A stretch of DNA of 64,000 nucleotides from positions 62,001-126,000 of the forward strand of contig NZ_MAOI01000123.1 of the NCBI RefSeq assembly GCF_001884235.1. The letters are read 5' to 3'. The translations under genes and the position numbers were made by a program. Below are positions 44,597 through 52,074 of the stretch, in pieces. Source of the stretch: Bacillus paramycoides. Lineage in GTDB: Bacteria > Bacillota > Bacilli > Bacillales > Bacillaceae_G. Under the pieces are notes generated by a model that was not told the DNA's origin, did no database searches, and saw only the letters and a list, made by a program, of their open reading frames with translations. Every line of letters begins with the position of its first letter. Position 1 is the stretch's first letter.

Positions 44597-46243
44597 CTAC
44601 GCCTCCTTCTTCTCTAAACGATAAAAGATATATACTGATACCATACTAATCAAAACAATAATTAACGCTGGAGTTGATGCTTCCTGTATTCGCTCATCAC
44701 TTGCAAATTGATATGTTTTCGTTGCTAACGTATCAAAATTGAATGGGCGTAAAATTAACGTTAACGGAAGTTCTTTCATAATATCTACAAAAGTAAGAAT
44801 AAAACCGCTAATAATAGTACCTTTCATAAGTGGTAAATCCACTTTGATAAAGGTTTTTGTCATCCCAAACCCTAGCATACGTGATGCTTCATAATACTTC
44901 GTCCCCATTTTTTCAAAACCAGCTTCAATAGAATTAAATCCGATTGCTAAGTATCGTATTACATAAGCAAAAATGACCATAACTATCGATAAACTTAAGA
45001 CAAGTTTTCGATCTGTACCTACCCATTCATATAGTGTAGATAACCCTTTATCTACTGAAATAAATAATGTAAGTACACCAATAGCTAATACGGCACCAGG
45101 AATAGAGTAACCAATTGAAACAAACCTTGTTAATACGTTGGAAAATGAATTTTTTTGAACACGACACACATTTGCAATCATAATAGAAAGAACAATAATA
45201 ATTGTTGTTGCTAGCAATGCTACAAACAATGTATTCTTTATTAATTCAATAAATTGTGTCTGTAACACACTTTCATACGTTAATAACGCCCATGAAATCA
45301 TTTGTATGAACGGAATAGCAAATGAAAAGGAGAAAATCAATACACAATACGACAACGCTAATAAGCCTTTCCATCCTTTTAATCGAATTGGTGTTAACGA
45401 CTTTGTCTTACTCGTTGTAGCACTAAACTTTTTACGGTTTCGTAATAGTTTTTCAATGAATAAGAAAGTAATAACTCCAACCATTAAAATCGCTGCAAGC
45501 CTAACCGCCGAATCCACATCATACATTCCAAACCAAGTCTGAAAAATTGCTGTTGAAAAAGTTTGAATCCCAAAATAACTTGCTACTCCGTAATCATTTA
45601 GCACCTCTAATATTACTAAACTTACTCCTCCAACGATTGCGACTTGTGAAATAGGTAATACAACCTGATAGAATACTTGCCATTGGTTTTTCCCTAGTAA
45701 ACGTGCATTTTCTATTAACGAAGCACTTTGATTTTCTAAATACGACTTTGTAATGATATATACATAAGGAAACAAAGTTATCGTAAAAATAAATACGGCA
45801 CCTTGAATCGACATAATATTGAAATACGATGTATCTACCTTCCATTCTAACGTATTACGAAAGAAACGTTGCACAACTCCTGTATAACTTAGCATTCCAC
45901 TATATGTATAGGCTGCAATATAAGGCGGAATCGCTAAAGGTAACACAAACATCCATCGAAATAGCTTTTTTAGTGGAAAATCATATGCCGCGACTAGCCA
46001 AGCTAGTGTCACACCGACAATAATCGTACATATCCCGGTGAACAAAGCTAATTGCAAAGTATTCCATATGTAATCACGTAACATATAATCTTTAATGTGC
46101 TGCCAATTCTCGTTAACCTTCTGAAACAAACTGATCACAATGAAAAAATTGGGTAGCAAAACAATAGCTACTCCAACGAGGCTAATGGCTACCCAACTGT
46201 TCATATTTTGTTTCAGCATTCGTAAGAAATGCTGTTTTTTCAT
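44597..46243 (-). CDS. ferric iron ABC transporter permease, fused two-domain
   Basis: This 548-residue protein has about 12 transmembrane helices and two binding-protein-dependent permease domains in tandem, each with an EAA-type loop (IENARLLGKNQWQVFYQVVLP near 190 and YEASRMLGFGMTKTFIKVDLPLMKG near 465). This is the FbpB/FutB-type fused permease. ATG 46243 is 3 bp after the stop of the binding-protein gene, pointing to translational coupling; the frame could extend to TTG 46255. Confidence 0.9.
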   Translation of the reverse strand: MKKQHFLRMLKQNMNSWVAISLVGVAIVLLPNFFIVISLFQKVNENWQHIKDYMLRDYIWNTLQLALFTGICTIIVGVTLAWLVAAYDFPLKKLFRWMFVLPLAIPPYIAAYTYSGMLSYTGVVQRFFRNTLEWKVDTSYFNIMSIQGAVFIFTITLFPYVYIITKSYLENQSASLIENARLLGKNQWQVFYQVVLPISQVAIVGGVSLVILEVLNDYGVASYFGIQTFSTAIFQTWFGMYDVDSAVRLAAILMVGVITFLFIEKLLRNRKKFSATTSKTKSLTPIRLKGWKGLLALSYCVLIFSFSFAIPFIQMISWALLTYESVLQTQFIELIKNTLFVALLATTIIIVLSIMIANVCRVQKNSFSNVLTRFVSIGYSIPGAVLAIGVLTLFISVDKGLSTLYEWVGTDRKLVLSLSIVMVIFAYVIRYLAIGFNSIEAGFEKMGTKYYEASRMLGFGMTKTFIKVDLPLMKGTIISGFILTFVDIMKELPLTLILRPFNFDTLATKTYQFASDERIQEASTPALIIVLISMVSVYIFYRLEKKEA

Positions 46244-46245
46244 GT

Positions 46246-47313
46246 TTATTTCCAACCCACTTTATTAAAGATTTGTGTTGCTTTCGCGTTATTTTCACCT
46301 AGTACAGCAAAGTCTATTTTTTGCGTTTTAAATGTACCCCATGATTTTAATAGCTCTGGCATTTCTGCTTTTTTATTAACTGGGAATTCAAAGTTTGCTT
46401 TTGATAATTCTGTTTGTGCTTTTTCACTTGTGAAGTATTCGATTAATTTCACTGCATTTTCTTTATTTTTACTATGTTTTACTAAACCAGCGCCACTAAT
46501 GTTAACGTGTGTACCTGTTGTATCTTGGTTAGGGAAGAATACACCTAACTTTTCCGCGACCTTTACTTCTTCTGGATCTTGAGAATTCGCTAATAATCCA
46601 ACGTAATACGTATTCATAATTGCGACATCCGCTTTACCAGCAACAACTGCTTTCGCTTGATCACGATCGCCGCCCTGTGGATCCTGTGCAAAGTTTTCAA
46701 CAATACCCTTTGCCCATTCCTCTGCCTTTTGCTCACCATTTAATGCAATAAATGAAGCTAATAATGATTGGTTATATAAACTTGTAGAAGATCTTGCTAA
46801 CACTTTCCCTTTCCAGTTCGCTGTTGCAATATCCTCATATGTAGACAATTGTTCTGGCTTCACACGGTCCTTTGCATAAACAAGAACACGAGCTCGTGTC
46901 GCAAGACCAATCCATTCATTATCTTTATCACGTAAATTTTTTGGAACGTTTTTATCAATTTCTTTAGAACTTACTGGTTGTAATACGCCATTTTTCTTAG
47001 CTGTATTCAACACACCACCATCCACTGTAATAAATAAATCAGCTTCAGTGCTTTCCCCTTCTCGTTTTAAACGTTCAATTAATTCTTCTGCTTTTCCTTT
47101 TACAACATTAACTTTAACACCTGTGTCTGCTGTAAAGGATTCGAATAATTTATCATCCGATTCATAGTGACGTGCTGTATAAACGTTTACTACTTTACTC
47201 TCTTCTTTTTTCTTTGTTTTAGCCGCTACGTCTTCCTCTTTTTTTGACGCGCATCCTGCCAATGTCCCTAATGCCATCATGGCAGCTAAAGAAACTGATA
47301 ACAACTTCTTCAT
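46246..47313 (-). CDS. iron(III) ABC transporter substrate-binding lipoprotein
   Basis: This 355-residue lipoprotein (lipobox LGTLAGCAS) belongs to the FbpA/FutA/IdiA group of ferric-binding proteins: VNVYTARHYESDDKLFESF, EADLFITVDGGVL, LATRARVLVYAKDRV and the double tyrosine NTYYVG that binds iron. It is the first gene of a three-gene operon with its permease and ATPase. A near-perfect Fur box overlaps its transcription start, which supports iron as the substrate. AGGGAGGA precedes the ATG. Confidence 0.92.
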   Translation of the reverse strand: MKKLLSVSLAAMMALGTLAGCASKKEEDVAAKTKKKEESKVVNVYTARHYESDDKLFESFTADTGVKVNVVKGKAEELIERLKREGESTEADLFITVDGGVLNTAKKNGVLQPVSSKEIDKNVPKNLRDKDNEWIGLATRARVLVYAKDRVKPEQLSTYEDIATANWKGKVLARSSTSLYNQSLLASFIALNGEQKAEEWAKGIVENFAQDPQGGDRDQAKAVVAGKADVAIMNTYYVGLLANSQDPEEVKVAEKLGVFFPNQDTTGTHVNISGAGLVKHSKNKENAVKLIEYFTSEKAQTELSKANFEFPVNKKAEMPELLKSWGTFKTQKIDFAVLGENNAKATQIFNKVGWK

Positions 47314-47347
47314 GTTTGTAATCCTCCCTATTCTCCCCTAAAGATAT

Positions 47348-47362
47348 TGATAATCTTTATCA
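47348..47362. promoter_or_regulatory. Fur box of the ferric iron ABC operon
   Basis: TGATAATCTTTATCA matches the 7-1-7 Fur consensus TGATAATNATTATCA at 14 of 15 positions. It lies just downstream of the -10 element. Confidence 0.87.
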
Positions 47363-47368
47363 ATATAA

Positions 47369-47397
47369 ATTATAGAAAACTATAATTCAATTACCAA
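47369..47397 (-). promoter_or_regulatory. sigma-A promoter of the ferric iron ABC operon
   Basis: On the minus strand TTGGTA (47397-47392) and TATAAT (47374-47369) are 17 nt apart. The Fur box would cover +1. Confidence 0.78.
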
Positions 47398-47544
47398 TCT
47401 ATATTCGGAAGCATTTACATGCAGAATTTTAACATTTTTTCTACAATTGATGACAAAATATTTACTTCTTCTATATCCATATATATAATGTAGAAGAATT
47501 CACACAATTACTACATTACATGTATTAATTATTACGTGAATAAA

Positions 47545-47578
47545 AAACTTGATAAAATATTTCATCAAGTTTTTCACA
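47545..47578 (-). terminator. orphan terminator between the iron operon and msrA
   Basis: AAAACTTGATGAAAT/ATTTTATCAAGTTTT on the minus strand is followed by TTATTCACG. It faces away from msrA and lies upstream of the iron operon promoter, so it ends some transcript from 47580-47800. Confidence 0.7.
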
Positions 47579-47783
47579 GGACGCTTTTATCAATATTCTT
47601 TATGCATGCAACAATAAACGCGTAGGCTACTAACATTAAAGCTTTCAATTACCTAGGAGGAGTAGAAGCGTACCTATACTACTGATTTTCTTTTCCCTCT
47701 GATTGTTACTGAGAAACGGTCAATAAATTGATGTGGGCAGAGAATCTTTTGTATAAAAAACATATATTTTCAAATCTTTTTTA
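47579..47783. other. intergenic stretch with possible small minus-strand transcript
   Basis: On the minus strand a 24-codon frame (TTG start near 47650, MKALMLVAYAFIVACIKNID...) leads into the orphan terminator. The product would be a single short hydrophobic helix. No strong ribosome site is seen. It could be a small RNA, a small membrane peptide, or neither. Confidence 0.3.
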
Positions 47784-47846
47784 TTGCGTAATAAAACCAA
47801 CTATATAATACTATATGAAACATATATATTTAGGAGGATTACAGCA

Positions 47847-48383
47847 ATGTCTGAAAAAACATACGAACTCGCTACCTTTGCAGGCGGTTGTTTTTGGTGT
47901 ATGGTAAAACCATTTGATGAACTTCCTGGCATCCAAAAAGTCACTTCTGGATACGCAGGTGGTCACATTGAAAATCCAACATACGAACAAGTAAAATCAG
48001 GGATATCAGGACATTTAGAAGTCGTTCAAATTACATTCGATCCTTCTATTTTCCCGTATCAAAAATTACTTGATTTATATTGGCCACAAATTGATCCAAC
48101 TGATGATGGTGGGCAATTTTTCGATCGCGGTCCCTCTTACCGCACAGCAATTTTTTATCATAATGAAACACAAAAAGAGCTTGCAGAAAAATCGAAGCAA
48201 ACTCTAGCAGAAAGCGGTATATTTAAAGATCCTATCGTGACTGAAATTCGCTCAGCTGCACCTTTTTATGAAGCAGAGGAATACCACCAAAATTTTTATA
48301 AAAAGAATCCAGAGAAATATGCTACCGAGCAAAAAGAATCTGGGCGTGAAGAATTTATTAAAGAAAATTGGTCAAAAAAATAA
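47847..48383 (+). CDS. msrA: peptide-methionine (S)-S-oxide reductase
   Basis: This 178-residue enzyme repairs methionine-S-sulphoxide in proteins. The catalytic motif [17 protein letters not shown] is present, along with [15 protein letters not shown] and the later EEYHQNF. There is no fused MsrB domain. ATG 47847 follows TTAGGAGG; the open frame extends upstream to 47784 without a ribosome site. Confidence 0.94.
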   Translation: MSEKTYELATFAGGCFWCMVKPFDELPGIQKVTSGYAGGHIENPTYEQVKSGISGHLEVVQITFDPSIFPYQKLLDLYWPQIDPTDDGGQFFDRGPSYRTAIFYHNETQKELAEKSKQTLAESGIFKDPIVTEIRSAAPFYEAEEYHQNFYKKNPEKYATEQKESGREEFIKENWSKK

Positions 48384-48390
48384 CACACTC

Positions 48391-48433
48391 TCTCCATGTT
48401 TTTTCATCTTTTTGAAAAAGCATGGAGTTTTAT
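48391..48433. terminator. bidirectional terminator after msrA
   Basis: CTCCATGTTTTTT pairs with AAAAAGCATGGAG; T runs follow on both strands. It also ends the small minus-strand gene at 48433-48528. Confidence 0.82.
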
Positions 48434-48528
48434 TATCTTTGGAAGAAATACAAAACGATGATAAGAACGATTACTGTTAATGTCCAAAGCTTTAATTCAT
48501 TTATCAGCCTTCTTTTCTTAGCTGACAT
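48433..48528 (-). CDS. small single-pass membrane protein, 31 residues
   Basis: On the minus strand an ATG at 48528 follows GAGGTGAGGACAGATA, a strong ribosome site at correct spacing, and the frame ends with TAA at 48433 next to the msrA terminator. The product has a basic N-terminal stretch (MSAKKRRLINELKLW) and one hydrophobic helix (TLTVIVLIIVLYFF) ending in QR. By the positive-inside rule the N terminus is cytoplasmic. I do not recognise it; its size and layout resemble small membrane regulators or assembly factors. Confidence 0.7.
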   Translation of the reverse strand: MSAKKRRLINELKLWTLTVIVLIIVLYFFQR

Positions 48529-48584
48529 TATCTGTCCTCACCTCACTTTTATTTTTCCACAGAAATACCTTTCTCCAATAAACA

Positions 48585-48614
48585 TGAAAAAACCTCCAGT
48601 TCATTTCCTGAAGG
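48585..48614 (-). terminator. terminator of the FusB-like gene
   Basis: On the minus strand CCTTCAG pairs with CTGGAGG (one G-U) and TTTTTTCATG follows. Confidence 0.65.
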
Positions 48615-48644
48615 CCCCATTGTAATGCATACTTATTTCTAGAA

Positions 48645-49286
48645 TTACTTTTTCAGTCTCTCAATAAAATCGTTCAACTTATCAAGTGATTTCATATTAT
48701 GATTACAAGCTACACTATCTTTACAAATATAATTCCCCTTTTTAACGAAAGTTCCCGGTACATCACCCTTTATCTCAACTAAGAACATTCCTACTTCTTC
48801 ATGCCCATGACATAATGAACAAATACTTTTTTTATTTATACTTTGGAATGTTCCTTGTAGACCAACAAACTTATTTTTATTGTTTTTCGCTATAATAAAT
48901 TTCCTGCTCGAGCCTTTATCAATCCAGCCCAAATAAGATATTTCTTTCATATTGATTTCTTCCATATCAGGAAGTTTTAATTTTTTTGCCTTAGGGAATA
49001 ATTTTTTTAACGTTTGTGCTGTAACTTCCTGAAACGGAATTACATATGGATTTATTTTCAGTAAAAATGCTTCTGCATCTTCTCTATTTTCGACTGTTAA
49101 TACCATATCAATTAACTCTTTTTGTTCGGTAGCCAAATTCTCAAAGACATTTAGCACTTTTTCAATAGCAAGAGATTTCAGTGCCGCAATAACCCCTCGA
49201 TCATTTGCTGTCGCATGTCCATTTGCTAAAATATAAGCTTGTGATTTTATAAAATTATATTGATCACTTCTAATAAAAGCTTCCAT
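48645..49286 (-). CDS. FusB/FusC family EF-G-binding protein
   Basis: This 213-residue protein has an N-terminal helical bundle (FIRSDQYNFIKSQAYILANGHATANDRGVIAALKSLA) and a C-terminal four-cysteine treble-clef zinc finger (SICSLCHGHEEVGMFL, then GNYICKDSVACNHNM). This is the layout of the FusB/Fbp proteins, which bind elongation factor G and release it from stalled ribosomes; acquired forms give fusidic acid resistance. ATG 49286 follows GGAGTGAT. Whether this chromosomal copy gives resistance is not shown by the sequence. Confidence 0.87.
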   Translation of the reverse strand: MEAFIRSDQYNFIKSQAYILANGHATANDRGVIAALKSLAIEKVLNVFENLATEQKELIDMVLTVENREDAEAFLLKINPYVIPFQEVTAQTLKKLFPKAKKLKLPDMEEINMKEISYLGWIDKGSSRKFIIAKNNKNKFVGLQGTFQSINKKSICSLCHGHEEVGMFLVEIKGDVPGTFVKKGNYICKDSVACNHNMKSLDKLNDFIERLKK

Positions 49287-49383
49287 CTTTATCACTCCAT
49301 ACAAATTGTTGATCTAGTATCATTGTATACAATAATCATGTTTTACGGTATGTAAAAGACGATTTACAAAAGAACTTTACATA

Positions 49384-49420
49384 ACAAAACCGCCTCTAGG
49401 TTTCCCATTAGAGGCGGCTT
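49384..49420 (-). terminator. terminator of the CD3324-like gene
   Basis: CCGCCTCTA pairs with TAGAGGCGG, followed on the minus strand by TTTTGTTATG. Confidence 0.85.
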
Positions 49421-49422
49421 CC

Positions 49423-49686
49423 TTATTTAGAATACACGATTTTCTTAATCGTTTCCCCGGACAGAAAATACTTTTCAGCAAGTTGATGAATAGCAATTCC
49501 ACTTTTAAACGCATCCTTAATTGCTTTATTTCGTTCATCTAATTGCTTTCTTCCTCCAGATTGTGTACCCCATTTATAATGTTCCGTTTCTTGTTTTGGA
49601 ATGTAAATTGTTTCACCTTGTACATACTTTTGAATTTCAATAATTAAACTTTCTGGTAAAACAGTCGCAGCTTTTACGTATTTCAT
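49423..49686 (-). CDS. CD3324 family small HTH-like protein
   Basis: This 87-residue protein begins MKYVKAATVLPESLIIEIQKYVQGE and contains YIPKQETEHYKWGTQSGGRKQLDERNKAIKDAF, then an HTH-like end (GIAIHQLAEKYFLSGETIKKIVY). This is the pattern of the CD3324 family. DNA binding is likely from the C-terminal HTH; targets unknown. The ATG follows AAGGGGCGAGCAG. A structured region with several inverted repeats lies upstream (49728-49880). Confidence 0.78.
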   Translation of the reverse strand: MKYVKAATVLPESLIIEIQKYVQGETIYIPKQETEHYKWGTQSGGRKQLDERNKAIKDAFKSGIAIHQLAEKYFLSGETIKKIVYSK

Positions 49687-49727
49687 TTCTGCTCGCCCCT
49701 TATTTTTTATGGTTCATTTCAATAAGG

Positions 49728-49880
49728 TGCAAAGCCAAATATAAAAAATGATACGAGCTCATTTGGGCGATTGTATATTACTTGTCTACCTCACGCAAAG
49801 TATCGCCATTTCCATACTTGGCTTTGCATGAGACGTTGCAGTGTCTGGCAATTGAATTATAATCGCCATATAAACACCTC
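49728..49880. repeat. intergenic region rich in overlapping inverted repeats
   Basis: GCAAAGCCAA near 49731 is repeated in inverse as TTGGCTTTGC near 49819. Within it, CACGCAAAG and CTTTGCATG (about 49792-49830) flank AAGTAT/ATACTT, and GGCGAT/ATCGCC elements recur. The set could fold into alternative stems. It may be a leader or small RNA of the CD3324-like gene or an intergenic repeat element. Confidence 0.4.
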
Positions 49881-49949
49881 CTAATATACCTTTTGCATTT
49901 TATTATATGACAAATCCTCTCACCTTGCACCTTCCATGCTTTCTTAAAG

Positions 49950-49994
49950 AAAAAGCGCTAGCCTTTCGTTAAAACGATAGACTAGCGCTTTAGA
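49950..49994 (-). terminator. terminator of the NSS transporter gene
   Basis: AAAGCGCTAG...CTAGCGCTTT with inner CGTT/AACG; TTTTTCTTTAAG follows on the minus strand. Confidence 0.85.
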
Positions 49995-51332
49995 TTAAAT
50001 GATTCCTAATACATTTAGGAATACGATAATAATCGCAATTGGTGCAATATAGCGAAGTAAGAATAACCATAATACGAATAGTTTATAGCCTTTATTTTTA
50101 CTTACGCCAAGCTCTTTCATTAATACATCTTTCTTCATTTTTAAAGGAACGAAGATGGAAACCAGTAATACGCCTAGTGGCATTAATACGTTACTAACCG
50201 CATAATCTGCTAAATCAAAGACAGTCTTTCCAAAAATCTTGAGATCACTTAAAATCCCGAATGATAATGCTGATGGTACACCAACAACGAAGATTAATAA
50301 CCCAACTATTAAGGCCATTTTTTCGCGTTTCCCTTTACCTTTTGATGTTAATGACGCAACACTAATTTCTAACATCGAAATTGCTGATGTAATAGTAGCA
50401 AAGAAGAATAGTAATAAGAAAACGATGAAGAATAATTTTCCGAACGCCATTTTACTAAAAATAGCTGGCAATACGATAAATAATAGCCCCGGTCCTTGAG
50501 ATGGTTCCATTCCAAATGCGAACACAACTGGGAAAATTGCAAGTCCTGCAAGTAATGTAATAACAAGCGTCAAAGCTACAATAGAAAATGCTGAACGCGG
50601 TAAACTTTCTTCTTTCGGTAAGTATGAGCTATACGTTACCATAACAGCTACACCGACAGATAGCGAGAAGAACGATTGCCCCATTGCATATAAAATAATT
50701 TCTGACGTTACGTTTGAGAAATCAGGTTGCAAGAAGAAGCGAACTCCTTCTCCAGCACCGTCTAATGTAAGTGCACGAACAATTAATACAAAGAATAAAA
50801 CGAATAGTGCTGGCATGAAATATTTATTTACTTTTTCAACACCATTTTGTACACCTTTACTTACGATAAAAATAGTAATAAGGATAAATAATAGCTGTGA
50901 TCCAACCGCTAAATACGGATTGGAAATGATTTCACCAAACGTAGCTTCGTATGCCCCATTTCCTTCCCATAGTCTACCTGTAATTGCATTCCATAAATAT
51001 AATATAATCCAACCTCCTACAACACTGTAGAAAGAAAGTAATATGAAACATGTTACAATCCCCAACTTACCTAACCACGGCCATAGCGTTTTAGGCGCAA
51101 TTTCTCTGTACGCATCAACGGCCTCTTTTTGTGTACTTCTTCCAATAACGAATTCGGCTAATAATAGCGGTAAACCAATTAATAATGTGAAACCAATGAA
51201 AATAAGGAAGAACGCGCCGCCTCCTCCGATGCCGGCCATATACGGGAATTTCCAAATCGCCCCAAGACCAATTGCTGAACCTGCTGCAGCTAATATGAAG
51301 CCTAATTTCGATGTCCATTGCTGTGAATTCAT
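49995..51332 (-). CDS. sodium-dependent amino acid transporter, NSS family
   Basis: This 445-residue protein has about 11 transmembrane helices and the neurotransmitter:sodium symporter signature in helix 1 ([33 protein letters not shown]) plus helix 6 [19 protein letters not shown]. Bacterial relatives (YocR, MhsT) carry hydrophobic or aromatic amino acids with Na+. The gene is preceded by a T-box leader whose specifier reads TTC, so phenylalanine is the most likely substrate. GAGGAGATAAACAA precedes the ATG. Confidence 0.9.
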   Translation of the reverse strand: MNSQQWTSKLGFILAAAGSAIGLGAIWKFPYMAGIGGGGAFFLIFIGFTLLIGLPLLLAEFVIGRSTQKEAVDAYREIAPKTLWPWLGKLGIVTCFILLSFYSVVGGWIILYLWNAITGRLWEGNGAYEATFGEIISNPYLAVGSQLLFILITIFIVSKGVQNGVEKVNKYFMPALFVLFFVLIVRALTLDGAGEGVRFFLQPDFSNVTSEIILYAMGQSFFSLSVGVAVMVTYSSYLPKEESLPRSAFSIVALTLVITLLAGLAIFPVVFAFGMEPSQGPGLLFIVLPAIFSKMAFGKLFFIVFLLLFFFATITSAISMLEISVASLTSKGKGKREKMALIVGLLIFVVGVPSALSFGILSDLKIFGKTVFDLADYAVSNVLMPLGVLLVSIFVPLKMKKDVLMKELGVSKNKGYKLFVLWLFLLRYIAPIAIIIVFLNVLGII

Positions 51333-51423
51333 TTGTTTATCTCCTCTCTTTATCTTTTTTCTGTTTTACAATTCGGTATTTATATTGTTCTATCAATACT
51401 ATTTTCTAATACACTCCCTTCCT

Positions 51424-51464
51424 TCCTAATAAAAAAACGCCCCTACGTAAACACGTAGGGACGA
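51424..51464 (-). terminator. T-box module 3 terminator
   Basis: Stem GTCCCTACGT/ACGTAGGGGC with a GTTT loop, then TTTTTTTATTAGG. It is the last barrier before the transporter gene. Confidence 0.88.
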
Positions 51465-51516
51465 CAAAAATATCGCGGTACCACCCTAGTTATGAAGATA
51501 CACCAAAAGTAAGACC

Positions 51517-51553
51517 TAAATAAAAACGCCCCTACGTAAATACGTAGGGACGA
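51517..51553 (-). terminator. T-box module 2 terminator
   Basis: Stem CGTCCCTACGT/ACGTAGGGGCG, then TTTTTATTTAGG. About 89 bp from module 3. Confidence 0.88.
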
Positions 51554-51604
51554 TAAAATATCGCGGTACCACCCTAGTTATGAAGACACAACTAAGTAAG
51601 ACCT

Positions 51605-51642
51605 AAATAAAAAACGTCCCTACGTAAATACGTAGGGACGAT
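51605..51642 (-). terminator. T-box module 1 terminator
   Basis: Stem CGTCCCTACGT/ACGTAGGGACG, then TTTTTTATTTAGG. About 88 bp from module 2. Confidence 0.88.
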
Positions 51643-52074
51643 ATATATCGCGGTACCACCCTAGTTGTGAAAAAAATCTTCACCACTTTATTTGATAACG
51701 GTATGCACTACCGTCTTTCATTTCCTCACAATGTAAGATTTATGAAAGATGCTCCAGGACGAACTTCATGAATAATCTATATACTGATTCACACCAACCA
51801 TCAGCTCTCTGAAATAGGGAGATTTTCACTACTATACCCTTTCATTGCCCAAATATTATTTTCCGAATTGATTACTATCATTTTTATCATACATTAAAAA
51901 TAGTGTCAACTCATATTTTGAATTTTTATGTATTACATTCTATTTAAAAATTCAAAATATGACTTTTGTATGAATAGTATTAGAACATTTATGGTTTATA
52001 CTGTATTAACTTCTCTAGCGGGTTTATAGTAGTATACGATGAATGCAAGACAGCACGAGTAGGAGGAAAGGATT

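Larger units (their letters stand above)
51424..51835 (-). ncRNA. T-box leader with phenylalanine specifier and three tandem antiterminator/terminator modules
   Basis: Read on the minus strand a single Stem I (about 51830-51690) contains GAAGTTCGTCCTGGAGC with TTC (plus 51761-51759) in the specifier position. It is followed by three complete modules of T-box plus terminator, each with CTAGGGTGGTACCGCG (T-box motifs on the plus strand at 51647-51664, 51560-51577 and 51472-51489). The NSS transporter follows at 51332. Confidence 0.92.

Noticed and set aside
48422-48625. Plus-strand open frame after msrA
   Set aside because: It begins inside the msrA terminator hairpin, has no ribosome site and lies antisense to the better-supported 31-residue minus-strand gene.
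51424-51660. Three regularly spaced repeats of about 89 bp that look like a CRISPR or tandem array
   Set aside because: Each unit is a T-box antiterminator plus terminator with the GGTGGTACCGCG motif, and a Stem I with a specifier precedes them, so they are regulatory modules.
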